Of a stretch of 64,000 bases of DNA, positions 1-7,245 are shown piece after piece. How positions within the stretch are numbered: position 1 is the stretch's first letter; every line of letters starts with the position of its first letter. Source of the DNA: JANOYY01 sp043720395 (lineage in GTDB: Bacteria; Actinomycetota; Acidimicrobiia; Acidimicrobiales; JANYDT01); assembly GCA_043720395.1 (NCBI GenBank), contig JAYSSR010000086.1, positions 1 through 64,000 on the forward strand. Reading direction: 5' to 3'. A program made the translations under genes and the position numbers. The notes below the pieces were generated by a model. It was not told the origin of the DNA, ran no database searches, and saw only the letters and a list, made by a program, of their open reading frames with translations.

Positions 1-262
1 CAGCTTCAACACGCTTGCTGCGACAAGCGCACGATGGTGCCTTTCATCACCACAGGGTAAAGAGCGCCTCGTGGCGCACACGCTGCGCGGGCGACTCTCG
101 CCAGCGCCAACGACACCGCCAGGTCTGCTCGCCCTCAAGTCGGCGACCTGCTGCCCGCAGAGCCGGTTCACCATCTGCTGTTCGACTCGGCCACCCGTCG
201 TATGCGAGGCGCTGCAACTGCCGCTCTACGAAACCGGCTCGCCCTCGCCCGCCTTGGCCTTC
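1..262. other. No recognisable gene at left edge
   Basis: The stretch before ilvE has open frames on the plus strand, but their translations are rich in Arg, Ser and Pro and resemble no family I know. It may hold the 3' remains of an upstream gene or plain intergenic DNA. I see no terminator hairpin with a T tract, no tRNA and no clear repeat. Confidence 0.4.
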
Positions 263-268
263 TACGCT
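263..268 (+). promoter_or_regulatory. Candidate -10 box (TACGCT) for leaderless ilvE
   Basis: TACGCT fits the actinobacterial -10 consensus TANNNT and ends 8 nt before the ATG at 277. No Shine-Dalgarno sequence lies in between. The spacing suggests transcription starts at or next to the start codon. No convincing -35 is visible. Confidence 0.35.
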
Positions 269-276
269 GGCGAGCC

Positions 277-1359
277 ATGTCGCCGCTGAGCTACCGCATC
301 GAACGAAACCAACACCCGGCGTCGGCCGAGCGGCGGGCAGAAATCTTCGAGAATCCCGGCTTCGGCAAGTACTTCACCGACCACATGCTGTCGATCACGT
401 GGACGCAGGCCGACGGTTGGCACGACGCTCGGGTTGAGCCGTATGGGCCGATCCCGATGGACCCGGCGAGCGCCGTCCTGCATTACGCGCAGGAGATCTT
501 CGAGGGCATGAAGGCGTATCGCCATGCCGACGGATCCGTGTGGACGTTCCGTCCGCAAGCGAACGCGGACCGGTTCAACCGCTCCGCCAAGCGTCTCGCG
601 CTTCCACAATTTCCCACGGACGAGTTCGTGCGTTCCCTCGAAACCCTCGTGCAGATCGACGTCGACTGGGTGCCATCGGGTGGCGAGAAGAGCCTCTATC
701 TGCGGCCCTTCATGTTCGCCAACGAGGTGTTCCTGGGAGTACGGCCGGCCGCCGAGGTGCGCTACATGGTGATCGCGTCTCCGGTTGGTGCGTACTTCGC
801 TGGTGGCGTCAAACCCGTGAGCATCTGGCTGTCGTCGAACTACACGCGGGCGGCACCCGGTGGTACAGGTGCCGCGAAGTGTGGCGGCAACTACGCGTCG
901 GGTCTGGCGGCACAGATCGAGGCGTCCGAGAACGGCTGCGACCAAGTGTGCTTCGTCGACGCGGTCGAGAAGAAGTGGATCGAGGAACTCGGCGGCATGA
1001 ACCTGTACTTCGTCCGCGCCGATGGGCGTCTGCAGACGCCACCCACGAGCGGCACCATCCTGGAGGGCGTGACCCGCGCTTCGATCCTGGAGATCGGCAA
1101 GGAGATGGGGCTCCAGCCGGAAGAGAGCTCGATCTCGATCGACGAGTGGCGCGCCGACGTTGCGAGCGGGGCAATCCGGGAGGTCTTCGCCTGTGGTACC
1201 GCTGCCGTGATCACCCCCGTAGGACGCCTCGTCTGGGAGGGCGGCGAAGTCGGCGATTCAACCGCCGGCGAGATGACCACCCAGCTCCGCAGCCGCCTCA
1301 TCGACATCCAGTACGGCCGGGCAACCGACACCCACGGCTGGCTCCACCGCCTCGCGTAA
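277..1359 (+). CDS. ilvE: Branched-chain amino acid aminotransferase
   Basis: A 360-residue PLP-dependent fold-type IV transaminase of IlvE/BCAT type. It makes Val, Leu and Ile from their 2-oxo acids with glutamate, in the cytosol. Visible family signatures are EIFEGMKAYR near the N-terminus, the Schiff-base lysine in AAKCGGNYA at about residue 201, and the EGVTR motif that contacts the cofactor phosphate. The length matches the 360-370 residues usual for actinobacterial IlvE. The frame is open further upstream (another ATG at 202), but that extension looks unlike the family. The ATG at 277 begins at the expected N-terminus and lies 8 nt after a TACGCT box, so I chose it. The gene is followed by the Ile attenuator and cimA, so the local block serves branched-chain synthesis. 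Confidence 0.95.
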   Translation: MSPLSYRIERNQHPASAERRAEIFENPGFGKYFTDHMLSITWTQADGWHDARVEPYGPIPMDPASAVLHYAQEIFEGMKAYRHADGSVWTFRPQANADRFNRSAKRLALPQFPTDEFVRSLETLVQIDVDWVPSGGEKSLYLRPFMFANEVFLGVRPAAEVRYMVIASPVGAYFAGGVKPVSIWLSSNYTRAAPGGTGAAKCGGNYASGLAAQIEASENGCDQVCFVDAVEKKWIEELGGMNLYFVRADGRLQTPPTSGTILEGVTRASILEIGKEMGLQPEESSISIDEWRADVASGAIREVFACGTAAVITPVGRLVWEGGEVGDSTAGEMTTQLRSRLIDIQYGRATDTHGWLHRLA

Positions 1360-1395
1360 TGCTCGCCAGTAGTGCATCGCCGCACAATCAGCCGC

Positions 1396-1401
1396 TACAC
1401 T
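1396..1401 (+). promoter_or_regulatory. Candidate -10 box (TACACT) of the cimA leader
   Basis: TACACT lies exactly 7 nt upstream of the ATG of the Ile-rich leader peptide at 1409. The leader mRNA probably starts at or very near that ATG, and no ribosome-binding site precedes it. The same TANNNT-N7-start layout recurs at five other genes in the window. Confidence 0.5.
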
Positions 1402-1408
1402 GCCCGCC

Positions 1409-1450
1409 ATGACTCGTTGCCCCGCTGCCTCGATCATCATTATCGACTAG
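1409..1450 (+). CDS. Ile-rich leader peptide of cimA attenuator
   Basis: A 13-residue ORF, MTRCPAASIIIID, with four consecutive isoleucine codons (ATC ATC ATT ATC) just before the stop. A stem-loop follows the stop at once, and then a U-tailed terminator. This is the layout of classical ribosome-mediated attenuation: a ribosome stalled on Ile codons, when charged tRNA-Ile is scarce, would change downstream folding so that transcription enters cimA. CimA opens the pyruvate route to isoleucine, so the controlling amino acid fits the target. Too short for normal ORF calling. Confidence 0.8.
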   Translation: MTRCPAASIIIID

Positions 1451-1505
1451 CGCCACCGGACCTCCGGTGTGCGCTTCTACGGCCGCCTTCGGGCGGTCGT
1501 TTTCT
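1451..1505 (+). terminator. Attenuator hairpins and intrinsic terminator upstream of cimA
   Basis: The first hairpin, at 1451-1473, has perfect 7-bp arms CACCGGA/TCCGGTG, extendable by CGC/GCG. The second, at 1481-1498, has arms GGCCGCC/GGCGGTC closed by a C(TTCG)G tetraloop, and GTTTTCT follows. The second is a standard Rho-independent terminator lying between the Ile leader peptide and the cimA start, so it would end transcription early when isoleucine is plentiful. I did not resolve the exact antiterminator pairing by eye. Confidence 0.8.
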
Positions 1506-1560
1506 ATTCAGCGGCAACTTCAAACCAACCAACGAACACAACCCGAAAGCGCAGACGTCC

Positions 1561-3216
1561 ATGAGCGGCAATCACGCAAACGAAACCCAGCAGGTCCTCG
1601 AGGCACTGGCGACGCAGCGTCGAATCGTGGACATCTACGACACGACGCTGCGCGACGGGTCGCAGCAGGAGGGCCTGTCGCTCACGGTCGACGACAAGCT
1701 CCGAGTAGCTGAACAGCTCGACCACCTCGGCGTGAAGTTCATCGAGGGTGGCTGGCCCGGAGCGAACCCGAAGGATTCGGAGTTCTTCCGCCGTGCCGCC
1801 GCGGGCGAGCTGAAACTGCAAACGGCCACGCTCACGGCGTTCGGCATGACCCGCCGTCCCAATGGGCGCGCAGAGGACGACAAGGTCCTTCGCGAACTTC
1901 TCGACGCGCAGACGGAAGCGATCTGCATGGTTGCGAAGTCGTGGGACTACCACGTGACCCACGCCCTCCTCACGGACCTCGACGAGGCCGTGAACATGGT
2001 GCGCGATTCCGTCCGATTCCTGCGCAGCGAGGGTCGACGGGTGTTCCTCGACGCCGAGCATTTCTTCGACGGCTTCACGCGCAATCCCGACTTCAGCCTT
2101 CGCATCCTTGGTGCCGCTGAAGAGGCAGGCGCCGAAGCGCTCGTGCTGTGTGACACCAACGGCGGCATGCTTCCCCATCAGGTGGCTGAAGTCGTCGAGA
2201 AGGTACGTGCACATACGAGTGCGCAACTCGGCGCTCACTTCCACAACGACTCCGGCTGCGCAGTCGCCAACACGATGACCGCGGTGCAGTATGGGATCAA
2301 GCAGGTGCAGGGCTGCATCAACGGCTACGGCGAGCGCACCGGCAACGCAGACCTCAGCAGTCTCGTGCCGAACCTCGCGCTCAAGATGAACTTCGACACG
2401 CTGCCCGAGGGCCGCGTCGAACGCATCACCGCCGTGTCGCACCACATCGCCGAGATCGTGAACCAGACGCTGCCCTCACAGCGTCCGTACGTGGGCACGA
2501 GTGCGTTCGCCCACAAGGCCGGGCTGCATACAAGCGCGATCGCACGCGCTCGTGATGCCTACGAACACATAAGCCCCGAGCTGGTCGGCAACGGCACGCG
2601 CTTCGTCGTTTCGGAGATGGCCGGGCGCTCCACGATCGAGCTGAAGGCGGTGGAGCTTGGCCTGGACCTGCAGGGCTCGTCGATGGCGAACATCCTCGAC
2701 ACCCTGAAACGCAACGAGTACGAGGGCTATCACTACGAGGTCGCCGATGCTTCGATGGAGTTGCTGCTTCGTGAGGCGACCGGTTGGAAGCAGGAGTACT
2801 TCGAGCTGGAGTCCTTCCGGGTGATCACCGACCAGGACGGCCACGACGCTGCGGCCGACACCGAAGCCACCGTGAAGGTGTGGCTGCCATCCACCGACGC
2901 TGCACAGGCGGCCGAGGGAGAGCGCGTCCGCGTCATCGCAACCGCCGAAGGCAACGGACCCGTGAACGCGCTCGACAAGGCGTTCCGGGCCGCTGTCGGC
3001 GACCGGTACCCGCAGCTCGAGAGCGTCCATCTGACTGACTACAAGGTCCGCGTCCTCGACTCGTCGAAGGGCACCGATGCGAAGACCCGCGTGCTCATCG
3101 ATTCGACAAACGGCGACCGCGACTGGACGACGATCGGCGTGAGCGAGAACGTGATCGAGGCATCATGGGAAGCGCTGTCGGCGGCACTCGTCTACGGGCT
3201 GTTACACGCCGTCTAA
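1561..3216 (+). CDS. cimA: (R)-citramalate synthase
   Basis: A 551-residue member of the LeuA/HMG-CoA-lyase-like family. It condenses acetyl-CoA with pyruvate to (R)-citramalate, the entry to threonine-independent isoleucine synthesis. The TIM-barrel domain starts with DTTLRDGSQQEG (about residues 27-38) and carries the metal site HFHND. The C-terminal third is the regulatory dimerisation domain of the family. The length of about 530-550 and the DTTLRDG form are typical of CimA rather than of the long actinobacterial LeuA, and a separate leuA lies at 7246. The frame is open upstream to 1372, but that runs through the attenuator. The ATG at 1561 begins the likely protein. The nearby Ile attenuator independently supports an isoleucine role. 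Confidence 0.9.
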   Translation: MSGNHANETQQVLEALATQRRIVDIYDTTLRDGSQQEGLSLTVDDKLRVAEQLDHLGVKFIEGGWPGANPKDSEFFRRAAAGELKLQTATLTAFGMTRRPNGRAEDDKVLRELLDAQTEAICMVAKSWDYHVTHALLTDLDEAVNMVRDSVRFLRSEGRRVFLDAEHFFDGFTRNPDFSLRILGAAEEAGAEALVLCDTNGGMLPHQVAEVVEKVRAHTSAQLGAHFHNDSGCAVANTMTAVQYGIKQVQGCINGYGERTGNADLSSLVPNLALKMNFDTLPEGRVERITAVSHHIAEIVNQTLPSQRPYVGTSAFAHKAGLHTSAIARARDAYEHISPELVGNGTRFVVSEMAGRSTIELKAVELGLDLQGSSMANILDTLKRNEYEGYHYEVADASMELLLREATGWKQEYFELESFRVITDQDGHDAAADTEATVKVWLPSTDAAQAAEGERVRVIATAEGNGPVNALDKAFRAAVGDRYPQLESVHLTDYKVRVLDSSKGTDAKTRVLIDSTNGDRDWTTIGVSENVIEASWEALSAALVYGLLHAV

Positions 3217-3245
3217 CGCTCGCAAACAGACGCGCTGCTGACGGC

Positions 3246-5237
3246 TCACGCCCCGCAGTTGTACGGGATCGTTTCGATTTCGTAGGTGTACTGATCAGTT
3301 CCCCTGAGGGTGAACGATGTCCACGACGTTGCGTCGTAACCTGCTTCCGCACCGACACCGGTGCGGAAGCAGGTCGGCACAGCGAACACGTGCGCTCCGG
3401 TGGCAGTTCCGACGATGAGGCGGTGGGTCCCGGCGTCGCCCAACACGATGGTCGGTGGCTGCCCGATCGTTCGTCGGATCGGGCCGCTCTCGAGACCTCG
3501 GAAGCGCACGACCGTCGCCGAGTCCGAGCGGATCGATGCGCCGAGCGGCACCGTTTCGCCGGGTTCGGCTGTGCCCGTGACCTTGGTTGGCCGGGCCGAG
3601 GACGGCAGGAGCGTCGCGCTTGTGGAGCTGTTCGCAGCGCTCGTGGTCGGGGAGCCGCACGCAGAACGGGCCCGTCGTGTGAACGCCGTCCAGCCACCGC
3701 CACTCGCGGCGGGGCGGTACCAGCACACCAGCGTCACCTGGGCGTCGGGCGTTTCGAAGCGCGGCACGCGGCCATCGATCGCAAGCGACTGCGCAACCAC
3801 GACGTCTGGCGCTCGGTCTGTGTCGGCCAGCGCGTCGGCGTTTCGCTTGTCCAGTGATGCGGTGTAGGCGGTGTAGCTCTGGTACACCGGCAGTGGCCGC
3901 CATTTCCAGCCGTAGATCCAGGCCGCCGATACCTCCCAGGGTTCCACGTGCACCGTCTTTCCGGCCGCTACGGCCCGCACGTTCTTGGGTATGGCGAGGA
4001 GGGGCCCGAGGCGGTCGTGCTCTCGGGCGACGCGAGCTTCTCGACGCGCACCTGACGAGACGTAGGTAAGCGTACGTATGGCCACGCGCCAGCCGTTCGA
4101 CGGATGGACGAACGGCACTTCAGAACGGACGTGGCCGAAGCCCGGGTACGACGGGCCGGATTGAGTCAGCCCGAGGGCCGTGACGACGAGGAACACGAGT
4201 GCCGCGGCGGACGGTACGAGCGAGCGTCGACTCGACCACACGACGACAGCGATCGTGAGGAAGGTGACGAAGCGCAGGACGTGGCCCGAGTCGTAACGTC
4301 GAAAGGACTGAGCAGTAAGCGCGCCTACGAAGAACAGCACGTAGACCCCGCCGACCGCAGAAGGCCAGCGCAGCTGTCGACTTCGCACCACCGCGGCGAC
4401 CGATAGCAAGGCGGCGACGATCATCGCAACGGTCGTCCATCCCGGCCGGTATGCCCATGGCATGGCTGCCGAGAATCCGGCAGCCAGATCGATCGACCCG
4501 ATGAGCCAACTCGGAAAGGTCCGCACGGGTTGCCCGAGACCGATCCAGAGCACCGCAATTGTGGCGACGCACGCCATCGCTGTGTTGCGCGCCCTCGCGA
4601 TGCGACCGTCGGCGCAGGAGAGCGCGAACAGCGTTGACAGCACAACGGCCATGACGCCGATGTCGAATTTGAAGAGTAACGCGGCCCCGGCGGCGACACC
4701 GAGGAGCGCGTGGACCCGCATTCGTGGCGGAGGTGCGTCCCGGAGGATTCGGTCCGCACCGAGTACCCCAGCAACAACGATCGGCACAGCGCCCGCTTCG
4801 CCACCGAATCCGAGCGGGCCAGCAATCGCCCATGCGATCGGGAACGTCCAGAGCGCCGCGACGACAGCGCGAACCGCGAGCGGGACGCGAGCGGCGACCT
4901 CATTGAGGAAGCGATGGAGGTGCCGAAACACGATCCAGGCGACCCATGAATACAACGGAATCCGGATGGCGTAAGCCATCAGACCGAGCTTCGGGACCGC
5001 CATCGACGGTGCGACAAGGAATCCGAGCGGGCCGTAGGTCATCATCACGTCGCGGCCGAATGCCAGCTGATCGCGGATCGCCAGATGGAGGCCGAGCCCC
5101 CATGACGGATCGATGCCGGTGCCGACCACGAACGGGATCGGCGGGATCAGTGAAATCCCGATGACGACGGCGAGGAGAACCTGTCCGAACGATCGGATCC
5201 GGGGTGTCGCAATCGAAGAGAGCGGAAATCGGGGCAC
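3246..5237 (-). CDS. Multi-pass membrane protein, function unknown
   Basis: A 663-residue protein beginning with GTG. Roughly the first 400 residues are a series of hydrophobic segments. Early on it carries MMTYGPLGFLVAP between the first membrane spans, a pattern I associate with large actinobacterial integral membrane proteins related in layout to GT-C glycosyltransferases. The remaining C-terminal part is soluble and probably outside the membrane. I see no signature that fixes a substrate, so glycosyltransfer is only a guess from architecture. The gene converges with cimA across a 29-bp gap. No Shine-Dalgarno is visible. A TAACTT box lies 9 nt before the GTG, compatible with near-leaderless expression. 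Confidence 0.65.
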   Translation of the reverse strand: MPRFPLSSIATPRIRSFGQVLLAVVIGISLIPPIPFVVGTGIDPSWGLGLHLAIRDQLAFGRDVMMTYGPLGFLVAPSMAVPKLGLMAYAIRIPLYSWVAWIVFRHLHRFLNEVAARVPLAVRAVVAALWTFPIAWAIAGPLGFGGEAGAVPIVVAGVLGADRILRDAPPPRMRVHALLGVAAGAALLFKFDIGVMAVVLSTLFALSCADGRIARARNTAMACVATIAVLWIGLGQPVRTFPSWLIGSIDLAAGFSAAMPWAYRPGWTTVAMIVAALLSVAAVVRSRQLRWPSAVGGVYVLFFVGALTAQSFRRYDSGHVLRFVTFLTIAVVVWSSRRSLVPSAAALVFLVVTALGLTQSGPSYPGFGHVRSEVPFVHPSNGWRVAIRTLTYVSSGARREARVAREHDRLGPLLAIPKNVRAVAAGKTVHVEPWEVSAAWIYGWKWRPLPVYQSYTAYTASLDKRNADALADTDRAPDVVVAQSLAIDGRVPRFETPDAQVTLVCWYRPAASGGGWTAFTRRARSACGSPTTSAANSSTSATLLPSSARPTKVTGTAEPGETVPLGASIRSDSATVVRFRGLESGPIRRTIGQPPTIVLGDAGTHRLIVGTATGAHVFAVPTCFRTGVGAEAGYDATSWTSFTLRGTDQYTYEIETIPYNCGA

Positions 5238-5310
5238 GGGACGCGGAAGTTACCGCACTGCTTCCGCTCGGGCTGCCCGTAGCCCGGAGGTCTGAAAGAA
5301 TGACCGTCCC

Positions 5311-5868
5311 ATGTCTGCTCCGAAGTTCACCCCCGTGTCCCCGATCGGTGCCTTCCGCGATGGCGGTGGCCTACCGCCCGCAGCTCCGTGGACCGCATCA
5401 CGTGCAGCCGAGATTTCGGGCCGCCAACCAACCGGGACCCGTCTCGGGACCCCGGGCCCCGACCAGGGCTACGCGTTGACGCTGGCACGCAGGTTCCACG
5501 GCACGCTCAATCTGACCGAGGGGGAAAACGAGCACGATGTGATCGCCGGTTGCCTACCGGTCGCGCTCAAGCGAGCCGCCCTCTATGGCCGGGCTCCGGT
5601 CATCCACGACCTCCGACGGGCCTTCGAGATCTTCGGCTTCACGGGGGACCCGGCACCGGTCGACCTCGTCGCATTTCGGCGATCGCTGTTCCAAGCTGCG
5701 GGCCATCACTACGAGCTACAGCGAACCATCGCCGACCTTGTGCCTGAAGTGACCTTGCGTTCCGGTCAGGTTCGGATCGACATGGCCCTACGTGCGGGCC
5801 GTTGGCGTGAACTCCTCGCGATGGGTGCGGTACCCAATGCGGCGTCAATTCCCTCACCGATTCGGTAA
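5311..5868 (+). CDS. Conserved hypothetical protein
   Basis: A 185-residue soluble protein with no signal peptide or membrane segment. The N-terminal 50 residues are rich in Pro, Gly and Ala. The remainder is mostly helical, with balanced charge and codon use like its neighbours, which supports a real gene. I do not recognise a family. It stands alone between a divergent membrane protein and a secreted protein. Confidence 0.6.
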   Translation: MSAPKFTPVSPIGAFRDGGGLPPAAPWTASRAAEISGRQPTGTRLGTPGPDQGYALTLARRFHGTLNLTEGENEHDVIAGCLPVALKRAALYGRAPVIHDLRRAFEIFGFTGDPAPVDLVAFRRSLFQAAGHHYELQRTIADLVPEVTLRSGQVRIDMALRAGRWRELLAMGAVPNAASIPSPIR

Positions 5869-5874
5869 CCGGGG

Positions 5875-5903
5875 TTCATTTCTGCACGAAGAGTGGCTAA
5901 TAT
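5875..5903 (+). promoter_or_regulatory. Candidate promoter of the secreted protein gene
   Basis: TTCATT and TAATAT are separated by 17 bp. The -10 (5898-5903) is close to consensus and the -35 is weak. The start codon at 5942 is about 39 nt downstream, with GAGGT as ribosome-binding site. Confidence 0.35.
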
Positions 5904-5941
5904 GGCCGTCTTGACCGTCTTTGTCACTTTCTGAGGTCGTA

Positions 5942-7033
5942 ATGTCGTTTGGATCAAAGTCCCGATTTGTGCGTCGTGCGGCCGTTGTCGCGGCATTGTT
6001 CGGGGTTTCTGTTGTGCCGGGGGGCGACCGTGACCGGGCGACCGCCCAAGTCAGCTGCCCCGCCCTGGTTGTTTCGGGGGATCACTCCGACGCCACCGGC
6101 GATCAATGGGGCCTTCACGAGGGCTACTACTCGCAGCTCAGGTCGTTGCTCACCAGTTCGGTGAATTTCGGCCCGGCGGGTACCGTCAAGACGGCGTTCA
6201 CCGAGGGTGCCCCGGTCGGCACGGCGAGCGGCATTCCCGACGCTGCCGCGTTCGCGGGCCGGAACGTCTTCCTCTCGGGTGCGACGTACATCACCACGGC
6301 ACCAAATACGCCGCTGCTCCCTCGCCTCAACTACACCGAACCGGAAAAGACGCTGATTCGGAACTTCGTGCTCAGCGGCGGCGCTGCCGTCATCGGCACG
6401 AACAAGGCAGATTTTGCCGACGCGGCCTCGATGTTCGGCTTCGTAACCAAGGTGCCGAACGCGTTCTACGAACCGATTGCGATCGGTCAACCCGGGTTTC
6501 CGGGTTACCCGGCGTTCCGGTCCCCGTCTGATGCCACGATGGTGCCTGGTTCACCGATGCAGACCGGACCCTTTGGGTCCTTGATCGGCGGCCCGGGCAT
6601 GTTCCACACGGTGAGTTCCTTCACCAGCGTTCCGCCTGCCTGGCTCGTCGGTGCCACCTTGAACGTGTCCGGTCAGACCAACGGTGACAACAACATCGAC
6701 AACCTGCCGGTGATCGCCTACATGCGAGCGGGTGGCCTGAGTGCGGGGTCCGGTCCCGTCGTTGTCACCTCAGATCTCGATCTGTTCTCGAACGCGTACG
6801 ACGGCGTCACCGACAACGCACCGAACGCCGCAAACCTCATGCTCGCTACCAACCGGACGCTTGCACTGAATACCTTTGCGTGGCTGGCCAACCAGATGTG
6901 CGGTCTCGGTACGCGCCCCGTCGTGGGCATCGCTCCCAGCAGCGGTCCTGTCACACGCACTGCTTCGCCCGCAGTCGCACCGCGCGTTGTGCCCGCCCGA
7001 GTACCCGCAGTCGCGTTGCGACCGCCGCTCTGA
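5942..7033 (+). CDS. Secreted protein of unknown function
   Basis: A 363-residue protein with a clear export signal: a basic start (SKSRFVRR), a hydrophobic core and an Ala-rich cleavage zone ending near ATAQVS. The mature part has alternating strands and helices, with PVVVTSDLDLF and a later NTFAWLA stretch. These remind me of the Rossmann-like, glutamine-amidotransferase-like domains of secreted DUF4350-type proteins, but I could not confirm membership. The last 40 residues are low-complexity (Pro, Val, Arg, Ala). The ATG at 5942 has GAGGT at 5932-5936 and is preferred over the in-frame TTG at 5921. The gene is followed by the leuA attenuator. Confidence 0.7.
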   Translation: MSFGSKSRFVRRAAVVAALFGVSVVPGGDRDRATAQVSCPALVVSGDHSDATGDQWGLHEGYYSQLRSLLTSSVNFGPAGTVKTAFTEGAPVGTASGIPDAAAFAGRNVFLSGATYITTAPNTPLLPRLNYTEPEKTLIRNFVLSGGAAVIGTNKADFADAASMFGFVTKVPNAFYEPIAIGQPGFPGYPAFRSPSDATMVPGSPMQTGPFGSLIGGPGMFHTVSSFTSVPPAWLVGATLNVSGQTNGDNNIDNLPVIAYMRAGGLSAGSGPVVVTSDLDLFSNAYDGVTDNAPNAANLMLATNRTLALNTFAWLANQMCGLGTRPVVGIAPSSGPVTRTASPAVAPRVVPARVPAVALRPPL

Positions 7034-7077
7034 CGAATCTCGCCAAATTCGGGCGACGTGCTGGTCACCAACGTGTG

Positions 7078-7083
7078 TAGCAT
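7078..7083 (+). promoter_or_regulatory. Candidate -10 box (TAGCAT) of the leuA leader
   Basis: TAGCAT lies exactly 7 nt upstream of a GTG at 7091 that is in frame with the Leu-rich leader peptide. If this is the real -10 box, the leader would start at that GTG rather than at the overlapping ATG at 7082. It mirrors the cimA leader. Confidence 0.4.
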
Positions 7084-7123
7084 GCACCTCGTGCCTAGCA
7101 GCAGCCTCCTTCTTCTCATGTAG
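7082..7123 (+). CDS. Leu-rich leader peptide of leuA attenuator
   Basis: A 13-residue ORF, MHLVPSSSLLLLM, with four consecutive leucine codons (CTC CTT CTT CTC) near its end. It could also start at GTG 7091 as a 10-residue peptide, which would place it 7 nt after a TAGCAT box. It is followed directly by a perfect 10-bp hairpin and then a T-tailed terminator before leuA. Stalling on Leu codons under leucine starvation would be expected to allow read-through into leuA. Confidence 0.8.
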   Translation: MHLVPSSSLLLLM

Positions 7124-7188
7124 CTGGACACCGACATACCGGTGTCCAGCCGTCCCCTGTGCCCTTGTGGCCAGGGGATTTTTGTTTT
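7124..7188 (+). terminator. Attenuator hairpins and intrinsic terminator upstream of leuA
   Basis: Hairpin 1 (7124-7149) has perfect 10-bp arms CTGGACACCG/CGGTGTCCAG with a 6-nt loop, starting at the base after the leader stop codon. Hairpin 2 (7153-7178) has arms TCCCCTG and CAGGGGA extended by GCC/GGC after a one-base bulge. It is followed by TTTTTGTTTT. The second is a strong intrinsic terminator 58 nt before the leuA start, and the pair forms a classical attenuator with the Leu leader peptide. Confidence 0.82.
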
Positions 7189-7245
7189 CCGCCGTAGCTT
7201 CGCCCCTGCTGATTCCCCGATCGATTCCCAAAGGATGTAGCCAAA

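Noticed and set aside
262..945. Long minus-strand frame opposite ilvE
   Set aside because: Shadow of ilvE: Arg-rich translation, no family, and fully covered by a certain gene.
1504..2445. 313-codon minus-strand frame opposite cimA
   Set aside because: High-GC antisense shadow; no start signal and no recognisable domain.
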